A stretch of DNA of 64,000 bases from Caprella mutica (Eukaryota > Arthropoda > Malacostraca > Amphipoda > Caprellidae): NCBI GenBank assembly GCA_947561585.1, contig CANNZV010000252.1, positions 310,001-374,000 of the forward strand. The letters run 5' to 3'. This document shows, one piece after another, positions 12,312 to 25,203 of the stretch; position 1 is the first letter of the stretch; every line of letters starts with the position of its first letter. The position numbers and the translations under genes are program-made. The notes beneath the pieces are model-generated. The model was not told where the DNA came from. It made no database searches and worked only from the letters and a program-made list of their open reading frames with translations.

Positions 12312-15300
12312 TTATATGCTGTACAGTGTGGTATGTGTGTGTGGTATATGCTGTACAGTGTGGTATATGCTGTACAGTGTGGTATATGTGTGTGGTATAT
12401 GCTGTACAGTGTGGTATATGCTGTACAGTGTGGTATATGTGTGTGGTATATGCTGTACAGTGTGGTATATGCTGTACAGTGTGGTATATGCTGTACAGTG
12501 TGGTATATGTGTGTAGTATATGATGTACAGTGTGCTATATGCTGTACAGTGTGGTATATGCTGTACAGTGTGGTATATGCTGTACAGTGTGGTATATGTG
12601 TGTGGTATATGCTGTACAGTGTGGTATATGTGTGTGGTATATGCTGTACAGTGTGGTATGTGTGTGTGGTATATGCTGTACAGTGTGGTATATGCTGTAC
12701 AGTGTGGTATGTGTGTGTGGTATATGCTGTACAGTGTGGTATATGTGTGTGGTATATGCTGTACAGTGTGGTATATGCTGTACAGTGTGGTATATGTGTG
12801 TGGTATATGCTGTACAGTGTGGTATATGTGTGTGGTATATGCTGTACAGTGTGGTATATGCTGTACAGTGTGGTATATGTGTGTGGTATATGCTGTACAG
12901 TGTGGTACATGTGTGTGGTAAATGTTGTACAGTGTGGTATATGCTGTACAGTGTGGTATGTGTGTGTGGTATATGCTGTACAGTGTGGTATATGCTGTAC
13001 AGTGTGGTATGTGTGTGTGGTATATGCTGTACAGTGTGGTATGTGTGTGGTATATGCTATACAGTGTGGTATATGCTGTACAGTGTGGTACGTGTGTGTG
13101 GTATATGCTGTACAGTGTGGTATGTGTGTGTGGTATATGCTGTACAGTGTGGTATGTGTGTGTGGTATATGCTGTACAGTGTGGTATATGTGTGTGGTAT
13201 ATGCTGTACAGTGTGGTATATGCTGTACAGTGTGGTATGTGTGTGTGGTAAATGTTGTACAGTGTGGTATATGCTGTACAGTGTGGTATGTGTGTGTGGT
13301 AAATGTTGTACAGTGTGGTATGTGTGTGTGGTATATGCTGTACAGTGTGGTATGTGTGTGTGGTATATGCTGTGCAGTGTGGTATGTGCTGTACAGTGTG
13401 GTATGTGTGTGTGGTAAATGTTGTACAGTGTGGTACGTGTGTGTGGTATATGCTGTACAGTGTGGTATATGCTGTACAGTGTGGTATGTGTGTGTGGTAA
13501 ATGTTGTACAGTGTGGTATATGCTGTACAGTGTGGTATGTGTGTGTGGTATATGCTGTACAGTGTGGTATGTGTGTGTGGTAAATGTTGTACAGTGTGGT
13601 ATGTGTGTGTGGTATATGCTGTACAGTGTGGTATATGCTGTACAGTGTGGTATATGCTGTACAGTGTGGTATGTGTGTGTGGTATATGCTGTACAGTGTG
13701 GTATATGCTGTACAGTGTGGTATGTGTGTGTGGTATATGCTGTACAGTGTGGTATGTGTGTGTGGTAAATGTTGTACAGTGTGGTATATGCTGTACAGTG
13801 TGGTATATGCTGTACAGTGTGGTATGTGTGTGTGGTAAATGTTGTACAGTGTGGTATGTGTGTGTGGTAAATGCTGTACAGTGTGGTATATGCTGTACAG
13901 TGTGGTATGTGTGTGTGGTAAATGTTGTACAGTGTGGTATATGCTGTACAGTGTGGTATATGCTGTACAGTGTGGTATGTGTGTGTGGTATATGCTGTAC
14001 AGTGTGGTATGTGTGTGTGGTATATGCTGTACAGTGTGGTATGTGTGTGTGGTAAATGTTGTACAGTGTGGTATATGTGTGTGGTATATGCTGTACAGTG
14101 TGGTATATGTTGTACAGTGTGGTATATGCTGTACAGTGTGGTAAATGTTGTACAGTGTGGTATGTGTGTGTGGTATATGCTGTACAGTGTGGTATGTGTG
14201 TGTGGTAAATGTTGTACAGTGTGGTAAATGTTGTACAGTGTGGTATGTGTGTGTGGTATATGCTGTACAGTGTGGTATGTGTGTGTGGTAAATGCTGTAC
14301 AGTGTGGTATGTGTGTGTGGTATATGCTGTACAGTGTGGTATGTGTGTGTGGTATATGCTGTACAGTGTGGTAAATGTTGTACAGTGTGGTATGTGTGTG
14401 TGGTATATGCTGTACAGTGTGGTATGTGTGTGTGGTAAATGTTGTACAGTGTGGTATATGCTGTACAGTGTGGTATATGCTGTACAGTGTGGTATGTGTG
14501 TGTGGTATATGCTGTACAGTGTGGTATGTGTGTGTGGTAAATGTTGTACAGTGTGGTATGTGTGTGTGGTATATGCTGTACAGTGTGGTATGTGTGTGTG
14601 GTATATGCTGTACAGTGTGGTATATGCTGTACAGTGTGGTATGTGTGTGTGGTATATGCTGTACAGTGTGGTATATGTGTGTGGTAAATGTTGTACAGTG
14701 TGGTATGTGTGTGTGGTATATGCTGTACAGTGTGGTATATGCTGTACAGTGTGGTATGTGTGTGTGGTATATGCTGTTCAGTGTGGTACGTGTGTGTGGT
14801 ATATGCTGTACAGTGTGGTATATGTGTGTGGTATATGCTGTACAGTGTGGTATATGTGTGTGGTATATGCTGTACAGTGTGGTATATGCTGTACAGTGTG
14901 GTATGTGTGTGTGGTATATGCTGTACAGTGTGGTATATGCTGTACAGTGTGGTATATGCTGTACAGTGTGGTATATGCTGTACAGTGTGGTATATGCTGT
15001 ACAGTGTGGTATGTGTGTGTGGTATATGCTGTACAGTGTGGTATATGCTGTACAGTGTGGTATATGCTGTACAGTGTGGTATATGCTGTACAGTGTGGTA
15101 TATGCTGTACAGTGTGGTACGTGTGTGTGGTATATGCTGTACAGTGTGGTATGTGTGTGTGGTATATGCTGTACAGTGTGGTATATGCTGTACAGTGTGG
15201 TATGTGTGTGTGGTATATGCTGTACAGTGTGGTATATGCTGTACAGTGTGGTATATGCTGTACAGTGTGGTATATGCTGTACAGTGTGGTATATGCTGTA

Positions 15301-16697
15301 CAGTGTGGTATGTGTGTGTGGTATATGCTGTACAGTGTGGTATATGTGTGTGGTAAATGTTGTACAGTGTGATATGTGTGTGTGGTATATGCTGTACAGT
15401 GTGGTATATGCTGTACAGTGTGGTATGTGTGTGTGGTATATGCTGTACAGTGTGGTATGTGTGTGTGGTATATGCTGTACAGTGTGGTATGTGTGTGTGG
15501 TATATGCTGTACAGTGTGGTATGTGTGTGTGGTATATGCTGTACAGTGTGGTATATGCTGTACAGTGTGGTATATGCTGTACAGTGTGGTATGTGTGTGT
15601 GGTATATGCTGTACAGTGTGGTATGTGTGTGTGGTAAATGTTGTACAGTGTGGTATATGCTGTACAGTGTGGTATGTGTGTGTGGTATATGCTGTACAGT
15701 GTGGTATGTGTGTGTGGTAAATGTTGTACAGTGTGGTATGTGTGTGTGGTATATGCTGTACAGTGTGGTATGTGTGTGTGGTATATGCTGTACAGTGTGG
15801 TATATGCTGTACAGTGTGGTATGTGTGTGTGGTATATGCTGTACAGTGTGGTATGTGTGTGTGGTAAATGTTGTACAGTGTGGTATATGCTGTACAGTGT
15901 GGTATGTGTGTGTGGTAAATGTTGTACAGTGTGGTATGTGTGTGTGGTATATGCTGTACAGTGTGGTATGTGTGTGTGGTATATGCTGTACAGTGTGGTA
16001 TATGCTGTACAGTGTGGTATGTGTGTGTGGTATATGCTGTACAGTGTGGTATATGCTGTACAGTGTGGTACGTGTGTGTGGTATATGCTGTACAGTGTGG
16101 TATATGTGTGTGGTAAATGTTGTACAGTGTGGTATGTGTGTGTGGTATATGCTGTACAGTGTGGTATATGCTGTACAGTGTGGTATGTGTGTGTGGTATA
16201 TGCTGTTCAGTGTGGTACGTGTGTGTGGTATATGCTGTACAGTGTGGTATATGTGTGTGGTAAATGTTGTACAGTGTGATATGTGTGTGTGGTATATGCT
16301 GTACAGTGTGGTATATGCTGTACAGTGTGGTATGTGTGTGTGGTATATGCTGTACAGTGTGGTATGTGTGTGTGGTATATGCTGTACAGTGTGGTATATG
16401 TGTGTGGTAAATGTTGTACAGTGTGGTATATGCTGTACAGTGTGGTATGTGTGTGTGGTATATGCTGTACAGTGTGGTACATGTGTGTGGTAAATGTTGT
16501 ACAGTGTGGTATATGCTGTACAGTGTGGTATGTGTGTGTGGTATATGCTGTACAGTGTGGTATATGCTGTACAGTGTGGTATGTGTGTGTGGTATATGCT
16601 GTACAGTGTGGTATATGCTGTACAGTGTGGTATATGTGTGTGGTATATGCTGTACAGTGTGGTATATGTGTGTGGTAAATGTTGTACAGTGTGGTAC
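12312..16697. repeat. 4.4-kb composite array of 19-bp and 13-bp modules
   Basis: Three module types alternate without a fixed order: A, GGTATATGCTGTACAGTGT (19 bp); B, GGTATGTGTGTGT or GGTATATGTGTGT (13 bp); and C, GGTAAATGTTGTACAGTGT (19 bp). C almost always follows B (exceptions near 14143, 14223 and 14370). Runs of A alone occur at 14930-15110 and 15220-15300. Blocks are duplicated: the rare variant TGCTGTTCAG appears at about 14773 and 16202 in the same module context (offset 1429 bp), and the rare CAGTGTGATATG at 15371 and 16278 (offset 907 bp). Many overlapping open frames of 60-420 codons on both strands arise because no module contains a stop in the frames used. The protein would be pure MLYSVV/CGICCTVW repeat, so I do not call a gene. 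Confidence 0.97.
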
Positions 16698-17339
16698 GTA
16701 TTTATACCACCACGCAGTCCCCTTGTTTGTTTATTGAATCATTCACAGCATGATTTACTTACACAGTATAGTTAATGTTTGACAACACGATGTACAGCAT
16801 TCGAGTGATGCTGTGAATGAAGAATACAGCATTCGAGTGATGCTGCAAGTGGAAATAAAACAATTGAAGTATGTTGAAAATTAAGTCTGAATGGAAGCTA
16901 GTTTCAAAAACTGTTTTTCTTTATTCTTATTTTATTTATTAACTTATTACGGGTAAACTCCGGGTTATCGGATGGTTTTGCATTTTCTGCTACTCAGAGA
17001 ATAATAAATAAAGAACTAGTTAAAATATAATTATATACTTTTTCTCCGATATCTACTCTAATATGTGGATCCTATCCTGTTTAAATAAGAGAATATTTCT
17101 AATTATCTTTCTTATACATTGCTATGGGCTTCATAAAATTACAATTTTCTTTACCAACAGTCAAGATTGTTCCAATACAAGATACACCATATTCCACTGT
17201 TAACTGAGCAGTAGATGTAGTTCCCCTGTACGGTGGGTGTCTACATACCTCTCGCATTACATTGGGGCTATTTCTGAATTCTCTCTGAACTCCGGAAGTG
17301 TTTGGTAGTGAACTATAAATAGCTAACGGAGTCGCTAAA
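16698..17339. other. Intergenic sequence with two short hairpins
   Basis: Just past the giant array, TACAGCATTCGAGTGATGCTG occurs twice (about 16793 and 16827), each with CAGCAT/ATGCTG arms. The remainder to 17339 is AT-rich with no gene. Confidence 0.45.
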
Positions 17340-18170
17340 CACGTGGTACACCGTAACTCTCACGTGGTACACCGTAACTCTCACGTGGTACACCGTAACT
17401 CTCATGTGGTACACCGTAACTCTCACGTGGTACTCCGTAACTCTCACGTGGTACACCGTAACTCTCACGTGGTACACCGTAACTCTCATGTGGTACACCG
17501 TATCTCTCACGTGGTACTCCGTAACTCTCACGTGGTACACCGTAACTCTCACGTGGTACTCCGTAACTCTCACGTGGTACACCGTAACTCTCACGTGGTA
17601 CACCGTAACTCTCACGTGGTACACCGTAACTCTCTCGTGGTACACCGTAACTCTCTCGTGGTACACCGTAACTCTCACGTGGTACACCGTAACTCTCACG
17701 TGGTACACCGTAACTCTCACGTGGTACACCGTAACTCTCACGTGGTACACCATAACTCTCACGTGGTACACCGTAACTCTCACGTGGTACACCGTAACTC
17801 TCACGTGGTACACCATAACTCTCACGTGGTACACCGTAACTCTCACGTGGTACACCGTAACTCTCACGTGGTACACCGTAACTCTCATGTGGTACACCGT
17901 AACTCTCACGTGGTACACCGTAACTCTCACGTGGTACACCGTAACTCTCACGTGGTACACCGTAACTCTCACGTGGTACACCGTAACTCTCATGTGGTAC
18001 ACCGTAACTCTCATGTGGTACACCGTATCTCTCACGTGGTACACCGTATCTCTCACGTGGTACACCGTAACTCTCTCGTGGTACACCGTAACTCTCTCGT
18101 GGTACACCGTAACTCTCTCGTGGTACACCTTAACTCTCACGTGGTACACCTTAACTCCCACATGGTACAC
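17340..18170. repeat. Minisatellite, 21-bp unit carrying CACGTG, about 39 copies
   Basis: The unit reads CACGTGGTACACC followed by GTAACTCT. Most copies carry the palindrome CACGTG, the canonical E-box; variants have CATGTG or CTCGTG. Since 21 is divisible by 3, frames stay open on both strands for over 250 codons with a 7-residue period (VHRNSHV and YHVRVTV); this is a repeat effect. The 3' flank at about 18168-18194 is a hairpin (CACGC, TCGCT, then AGCGA, GCGTG). Confidence 0.96.
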
Positions 18171-18211
18171 GCGTCGCTAAGTCAGCGAAGCGTGTTTCCT
18201 CGACCATATTT

Positions 18212-18368
18212 AGGATAAGTTACGAATTATCGGTCAGTTCCACATCTTCGGTAGTACAAGAAAAAAGATATAATCATAGATAATACAACAATCAAATAAA
18301 TATTATTATATTGTTTTTCTTATATGACCGAAGATGTGGAACTGACCGATAATTCGTAACTTCCCCTA
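18212..18368. mobile_element. MITE with perfect 35-bp terminal inverted repeats
   Basis: The arm 18218-18252 (AGTTACGAATTATCGGTCAG, then TTCCACATCTTCGGT) is repeated exactly in inverse at 18327-18361. The outer bases TAGGATA and TCCCCTA extend the match imperfectly. Related ends with the core TTCCACATTTTCGATC and CCGATAA lie at about 54258-54401, 54666-54841, 26611-27358, 55240-55277 (one arm) and 61100-61140 (one arm). This is a dispersed non-coding family, and the copy here is the best preserved. Confidence 0.8.
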
Positions 18369-19380
18369 CCGACTGTTTCCATAGTAATTTATTGGTTGCA
18401 TAAATACTGGGGTTGAGTTACGGCTGAGTCTTAGAATTGGACAAGTAGCTGTTAGAAATTTGACAAGGTACAAAATGTTTAGTCTCTCATCTAAATTTGA
18501 AACTTTTTAATGTTGATAAGTGATGAAGACGATAACTCCATATATTCATAATTAGGCAGATGAAAGATTGTTCAAGTCGATTGTTCATAATGTTAGTTCT
18601 ATTATAGGAATAGTTGTTATAGAGACTATCCCTTTAAATAGTTAAAGAGTGATGTAATAATGTAAACTCTTACATACCTTTGACATACCTGAAATGTATC
18701 GGCCTGCTTACCTTTCTGCTTTGGAAACAGGGCATGTTTTCAATAGAATGTTTTATTTAATTTAGTTAAAAAAGCAACCTTTACTTAAATTACATCAAAG
18801 CAAAGAAAATGAAGTACAGTTCAGGTTTCTCACGTCATCACACAGTAAATTTCTGTAAGTAAGTCCTACAGATCTATCTCCATAAACTGTAAGTATAGAT
18901 TTCTGTTTTTGGTTACTTACATTTCATTATACAGTTAGCCATTTATACTTACCTGTATTTAGTTACTTACCTGCTCATGTTATTATGTCTATATAAGTAA
19001 TAATTCATTGCTATTATACACACAATATAATTATTTCTCTCATAAAGGTCACTATTTATATCAATATACAGGAATTATATACATAACATGTCCGTTATCT
19101 TCTTATTAAGTATATCAATTCTATTTTACGGCTTGTCGTATATTATAAGCAGGTTTTTGTGAGTCGCCCTGTATAAATATGTCAATATATATAATATTAT
19201 GTATCAATATTTCATAATTAAGTATATTTGATATACCAAAAAAAGTATACCAACTTCTCCGGGTTTAATTGTCCCTGTTTTTTTTAATTATAATGTTTTA
19301 GTGTACTAAAGCAGGTGACAGCAGCAAATGTGACTGTATGGAGTGACAGAAAGTGCCATCTGTTCTATATTTGCTATTTG
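18369..19380. other. AT-rich intergenic sequence, no gene seen
   Basis: Stops in every frame. A few TTACTTACCTG stretches near 18900-18970 resemble minus-strand splice signals but have no open frame beside them. Confidence 0.35.
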
Positions 19381-21983
19381 CATATCTCTTTAAATAGCTA
19401 GTTGTTATATCTGTTATTTAAATAGCTAGTTGTTATATCTGCTATTTAAATATCTAGCTGTTATATCTGCTATTTAAATGGCAGTTGTCATATCTGCTAT
19501 TTAAATAGCTAGTTGTCATATCTGCTATTTGAATAGCTAGTTGTCATATCTGCTATTTAACTAGCTAGTTGTCATATCTGCTATTTGAATAGCTAGTTGT
19601 CATATCTGCTATTTGAATAGCTAGTTGTCATATCTGCTATTTAAATGGCTAGTTGTCATATCTGCTATTTGAATAGCTAGTTGTCATATCTGCTATTTAA
19701 ATAACTAGTTGTCATATCTGCTATTTAAATGGCTAGTTGTCATATCTGCTATTTAAATAGCTAGTTGTTATATCTGCTATTTAAATGGCTAGTTGTCATA
19801 TCTGCTATTTAAATAGCTAGTTGTCATATCTGCTATTTAAATGGCTAGTTGTCATATCTGCTATTTAAATAGCTAGTTGTCATATCTGCTATTTAAATGG
19901 CTAGTTGTCAGATCTGCTATTTAAATAGCTAGTTGTTATATCTGCTATTTAAATGGCTAGTTGTCATATCTGCTATTTAAATAGCTAGTTGTTATATCTG
20001 CTATTTAAATGGCTAGTTGTCATATCTGCTATTCAAATAGCTAGTTGTCATATCTGCTATTTAAATGGCTAGTTGTCATATCTGCTATTTAAATAGCTAG
20101 TTGTCATATCTGCTATTTAAATGGCTAGTTGTCATATCTGCTATTTAAATAGCTAGTTGTCATATCTGCTATTTAAATAGCTAGTTGTTATATCTGCTAT
20201 TTAAATGGCTAGTTGTCATATCTGCTATTTAAATAGCTAGTTGTCATATCTGCTATTTAAATGGCTAGTTGTCATATCTGCTATTTAAATAGCTAGTTGT
20301 CATATCTGCTATTTAAATGGCTAGTTGTCAGATCTGCTATTTAAATGGCTAGTTGTCATATCTGCTATTTAAATAGCTAGTTGTCATATCTGCTATTTAA
20401 ATAGCTAGTTGTCATATCTGCTATTTAAATGGCTAGTTGTCATATCTGCTATTTAAATAGCTAGTTGTTATATCTGCTATTTAAATAGCTAGTTGTTATA
20501 TCTGCTATTTAAATAGCTAGTTGTCATATCTGCTATTTGAATAGCTAGTTGTCATATCTGCTATTTAAATGGCTAGTTGTCATATCTGCTATTTAAATAG
20601 CTAGTTGTCATATCTGCTATTTAAATGGCTAGTTGTCATATCTGCTATTTAAATAGCTAGTTGTCATATCTGCTATTTAAATAGCTAGTTGTTATATCTG
20701 CTATTTAAATAGCTAGTTGTCATATCTGCTATTTGAATAGCTAGTTGTCATATCTGCTATTTAAATGGCTAGTTGTCATATCTGCTATTTAAATAGCTAG
20801 TTGTCATATCTGCTATTTAAATGGCTAGTTGTCATATCTGCTATTTAAATGGCTAGTTGTCATATCTGCTATTTGAATAGCTAGTTGTCATATCTGCTAT
20901 TTAAATAGCTAGTTGTCATATCTGCTATTTGAATAGCTAGTTGTCATATCTGCTATTTGAATAGCTAGTTGTCATATCTGCTATTTAAATGGCTAGTTGT
21001 CATATCTGCTATTTAAATAGCTATTTGTCATATCTGCTATTTAAATAGCTAGTTGTCATATCTGCTATTTAAATGGCTAGTTGTCATATCTGCTATTTAA
21101 ATAGCTAGTTGTTATATCTGCTATTTAAATGGCTAGTTGTCAGATCTGCTATTTAAATAGCTAGTTGTCATATCTGCTATTTAAATAGCTAGTTGTCATA
21201 TCTGCTATTTAAATAGCTATTTGTCATATCTGCTATTTAAATAGCTAGTTGTCATATCTGCTATTTAAATGGCTAGTTGTCATATCTGCTATTTAAATAG
21301 CTAGTTGTCATATCTGCTATTTAAATAGCTAGTTGTCATATCTGCTATTTAAATAGCTAGTTGTCATATCTGCTATTTAAATGGCTAGTTGTCATATCTG
21401 CTATTTAAATGGCTAGTTGTCATATCTGCTATTTGAATAGCTAGTTGTCATATCTGCTATTTAAATAGCTAGTTGTCATATCTGCTATTTGAATAGCTAG
21501 TTGTCATATCTGCTATTTGAATAGCTAGTTGTCATATCTGCTATTTAAATGGCTAGTTGTCATATCTGCTATTTAAATAGCTATTTGTCATATCTGCTAT
21601 TTAAATAGCTAGTTGTCATATCTGCTATTTAAATGGCTAGTTGTCATATCTGCTATTTAAATAGCTAGTTGTTATATCTGCTATTTAAATGGCTAGTTGT
21701 CAGATCTGCTATTTAAATAGCTAGTTGTCATATCTGCTATTTAAATAGCTAGTTGTCATATCTGCTATTTAAATAGCTATTTGTCATATCTGCTATTTAA
21801 ATAGCTAGTTGTCATATCTGCTATTTAAATGGCTAGTTGTCATATCTGCTATTTAAATAGCTAGTTGTCATATCTGCTATTTAAATAGCTAGTTGTCATA
21901 TCTGCTATTTAAATAGCTAGTTGTCATATCTGCTATTTAAATAGCTAGTTGTCATATCTGCTATTTAAATAGCTAGTTGTTAT
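19381..21983. repeat. Minisatellite, 28-bp unit, about 93 copies, with higher-order blocks
   Basis: The unit is TAGCTAGTTGTCATATCTGC plus TATTTAAA. Frequent single-base variants (TGGCTAG, TTGAATAG, TTATATC, CAGATCTG, GCTATTTG) act as markers. Rare markers recur at a fixed offset of 560 bp (20 units): CTATTTGTCA at 21021 and 21581, CAGATCTG at 21141 and 21701, and GCTATTTG at about 21216 and 21776. An earlier CAGATCTG pair (19909 and 20329) is 420 bp apart (15 units). The array therefore grew by block duplication as well as unit by unit. Confidence 0.97.
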
Positions 21984-23023
21984 GGAGGTTAAAGGCAGCA
22001 TTCTGCTAACCAGTTTATAAAACATACAATCTTCTCAGCACACCTTCTCAATTATGTTACTGCCACCAATTTTAACTTCTACTTATTTTTCACCCATGAC
22101 TTCGATAGAGCTGCTTTCAATATGGGATATTCTTTTAATTGAGTTCATTACAAACCTCCTCAAAGGGAATCAATTCCTGATAACCCTATACGTTAAATTA
22201 TGCTTTTCCTATTCTTTTTACGCTACTCTGACAGAACTCTCTAACTTGGTAGTTAGTTTCATAACCACTACCTGTAGCTCGCTACTTGAATGTCATATAG
22301 AAATAAATAGCTACATATATGCACATAAATAGCTGTTTATATGTACATAAATAGCTACATATATGCACATAAATAGCTGTATATATGCACATATACAGCT
22401 ACATATACAGCTATATCTAATGACGTCAATAGTAGACTGGTTTTTGGGTAGGAGCGGCATTCTTTCTCCAGCCTTCTTTATTTTAAAGAGCTTACATGCA
22501 AAGCCATAATGTTGATTGCCTTGGCAGGTGCATTATGTGTATAGTTGCAAATACTCTCCATTTAATACCAATTACTTACAATAACTCCAAATTATTGGTA
22601 GATGACCAAAGCTATAGAGCCTCTAAAACTTCTAAACGGTTTACTATGTTCAACAATATAAGAGCGGTAATAGGATTATCCAGTTACTATGCAAAATTCA
22701 CGAATTTGTTAATTACGAAACGTTTATTTGGTTCAATGTTTAATTATTGTAGTGGTTCTTTTTATATTTTCCCCTTTAATAAATATTCTATTATTAATTT
22801 AATTGAAAAAAAAGTCAAAAGTTTAATTACAACCTATTGCAATTTCCCTCTCGTATTTACTTCACATCTGGTGATTGGCTTCACTCTAATTTCCCCTACT
22901 AACTTTTTCAGCCTTTTTCATTTCAGAAGTGTGGGTACAGCACAATGTCAGCATGTTTGTCTCAACATCTGTCCGATGGCCACTGAAGTGCTGTCCGAGT
23001 AGGAACTGCTATAAGCTACGATC
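21984..23023. other. Spacer between two arrays, with an AT microrepeat patch
   Basis: At 22310-22420 ACATAAATAGCTG/ATATATGCACATA repeats loosely. Two open frames lie here; the first (22054-22332) has no family features, the second is listed as a possible retroelement relic. Confidence 0.4.
22496..23002 (+). pseudogene. Possible decayed Ty3/gypsy-type reverse transcriptase fragment
   Basis: A 168-codon open frame contains IRAVIGLSSYYAKF at residues about 55-68. This resembles the LRSFLGLxSYYRRF segment at the end of the reverse transcriptase domain of Ty3/gypsy elements. A DCLGR segment near the start could match the VxFLGH motif upstream of it, but the spacing is longer than usual and the rest of the frame is unlike the family (no catalytic YxDD box, no RNase H motifs). 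It is one of the few long frames outside arrays. It could also be a chance open frame in AT-rich DNA. Confidence 0.22.
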
Positions 23024-23594
23024 AGGATACATTAGCTACTGTAAGGTAGGACGGGTCTAGGATACATTAGCTACTGTAAGGTAGGACGGGTCTAGGATAC
23101 ATTATCTACTGTAAGGTAGGACGGGTCTAGGATACATTATCTACTGTAAGGTAGGACGGGTCTAGGATACATTAGCTACTGTAAGGTAGTACGGGTCTAG
23201 GATACATTAGCTTCTGTAAGGTAGGACGGGTCTAGGATACATTATCTACTGTAAGGTAGGACGGGTCTAGGATACATTAGCTACTGTAAGGTAGGACGGG
23301 TCTAGGATATATTAGCTACTGTATGGTAGGACGGGTCTAGGATACATTAGCTACTGTAAGGTAGGACGGGTCTAGGATACATTAGCTTTTGTAAGGTAGG
23401 ACGGGTCTAGGATACATTATCTACTGTAAGGTAGGACGGGTCTAGGATACATTATCTACTGTAAGGTAGGACGGGTCTAGGATACATTAGCTACTGTAAG
23501 GTAGGACGGGTCTAGGATACATTAGCTACTGTAAGGTAGGACGGGTCTAGGATACATTAGCTACTGTAAGGTAGGACGGGTCTAGGATACATTA
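23024..23594. repeat. Minisatellite, 35-bp unit, about 16 copies
   Basis: The unit joins TAGGATACATTAGCTACTGT and AAGGTAGGACGGGTC. The GC-rich ACGGGTC end contrasts with the flanks. Units with ATTATCTAC alternate in pairs with ATTAGCTAC at 23101-23160, 23220-23260 and 23400-23460, so small blocks were copied. Confidence 0.95.
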
Positions 23595-25203
23595 CCCACG
23601 TGTTATATTTCTAACGGTATTACCTATCCCAATAAACGAGAGCCAAGGTTCAATGATTTAATTTAAGATGGTTTGAACTCTTCCAGTGTGTAAGGATATG
23701 AGTGCTCTTGTTATTTTTTAATTATTATTAGTAACCAAATTATTTATTTTCTCTCAATCCTACCTGAGATATTTACAATAAGAATTAATGTTCACATTCC
23801 GCTAAGTTGGTGAGCTATTAATTGAATAATTTGTACATAATAATAACATTTATTGTGCTAAAATGCTGATCAAGTGTTCTTTGTTATGATTTGTCATGTA
23901 AATTGAAACTGTATATATTGTGCTTGATTGTTTCTTTTATTTTCTCGTTCATTGTACTTTAAAAAAATATTAAAAGTAAAATGGTATTTCTTCGAATTGT
24001 ATATTCATTGTATTAAATTTTATCAAAAAGTCATTCCTGGAAGGCTCTGTTGACTATATTCATTTGTGTGTACCGAGAGAGAAAATTATGGTGGGGTAAA
24101 TAGAGAAATCTTCTATAGGCCCACCATAACTTTCTATCTGATTAGAGGATACCAGAGGAATCTTCTATGTCCCCACCATAACTTGCTACCTAGGTAGAGG
24201 ATCTCAAAGCTCTATAACCACACACATTTCTCATGTAGAGCTCTAATTTTTGTCCTCAAAGGAAAAAGGAGTGTAGTAAATTGATCTATTATAGAGGAGG
24301 AGGGGCTTTAACCTCTAGAAATGTATTTAGGTTTTTCTTTGGTAAGTCACATGTCACCCCAACCCGCATGAGACTTTGATTTATAAAGCATGGATACGCT
24401 GATATAATGGCTAAAAGAAGCATGCCTATTTATCCTAATAAAGAGGACTCCTAGCCCCTTTCGTGTGCCCATTCGTGTGTTCTCACTTGTACTTTGGATA
24501 TTTCTAAGTTAGTTAAGTAGTCGGTACATGAAAGGTATGGCAGTTTGGATGCAGTTTATTCTTATTTACAACATAGTATTCTGTATTTCTTCTATTTTAA
24601 AAGATCATTCTATTTCATCCGAAATTCTAAATTTGTTGAATGATTCACGTTTGTCGTATTCCATTTAAAACTGAATTTTCTTGCCTCTATCAAAGCAAAA
24701 CATGTACGTAGTGTTTTTTTTTTATTTTCAAGTTCACTTTACAATTTTTATCTGCTTATATGCTTTAGTTTAATCTGAGTTATTATACGATCGTGATTCA
24801 CACTCAATATCTTGCATTGATATGTTTTCTTATAGTTTTAGATCATTTTTCCTCATTGCACATAAAGTATTCCCTTTACGTCACTGTTACATTTTTCAAT
24901 CCTTGGTTCTTTAACCAGTAAGCATCAGAGTGACGAAGAAGCGTGTGTTTCTGCAGCTTTTTACCATTGTAACACTGACAGAGTGTTGGTAAGTAGCGGA
25001 GAGAAGGGTTAGCTTCTCAGCTGCTGAATGGCTTTATTTGAAGTACTAACTAAAGCTCTTTCCGTGAACGCGCGTCACGTTCTCTTACAAGCTGCTTATA
25101 AACCCTACGAATAAGCCTATTGAAAAAACTAACCTCACTCTATTGAGGTAGCATTAGAGGGAACAGTTAGGTGGTGAAATGCACCACTCTGATTCACCTA
25201 AAT
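23595..25203. other. Intergenic sequence with a short hairpin element
   Basis: At about 24077-24140 TTATGGTGGGG and GCCCACCATAA form a hairpin, and TGTCCCCACCATAAC follows near 24170; these share the core of the 7.8-kb patch and the 32.3-kb array. The rest, to the edge of the next array, shows no gene. Confidence 0.45.

Noticed and set aside
12287..16775. Many overlapping open frames of 60-420 codons on both strands
   Set aside because: They lie wholly in the 19/13-bp array, share one repeating peptide in shifted frames, and exist because the modules lack stops. No start context, splice site or non-repeat domain supports translation.
17313..18218. Open frames of 258-291 codons on both strands (7-residue period)
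   Set aside because: A 21-bp unit without stops keeps several frames open at once. Frames on both strands over the same array cannot all be genes, and no flanking exon is seen.
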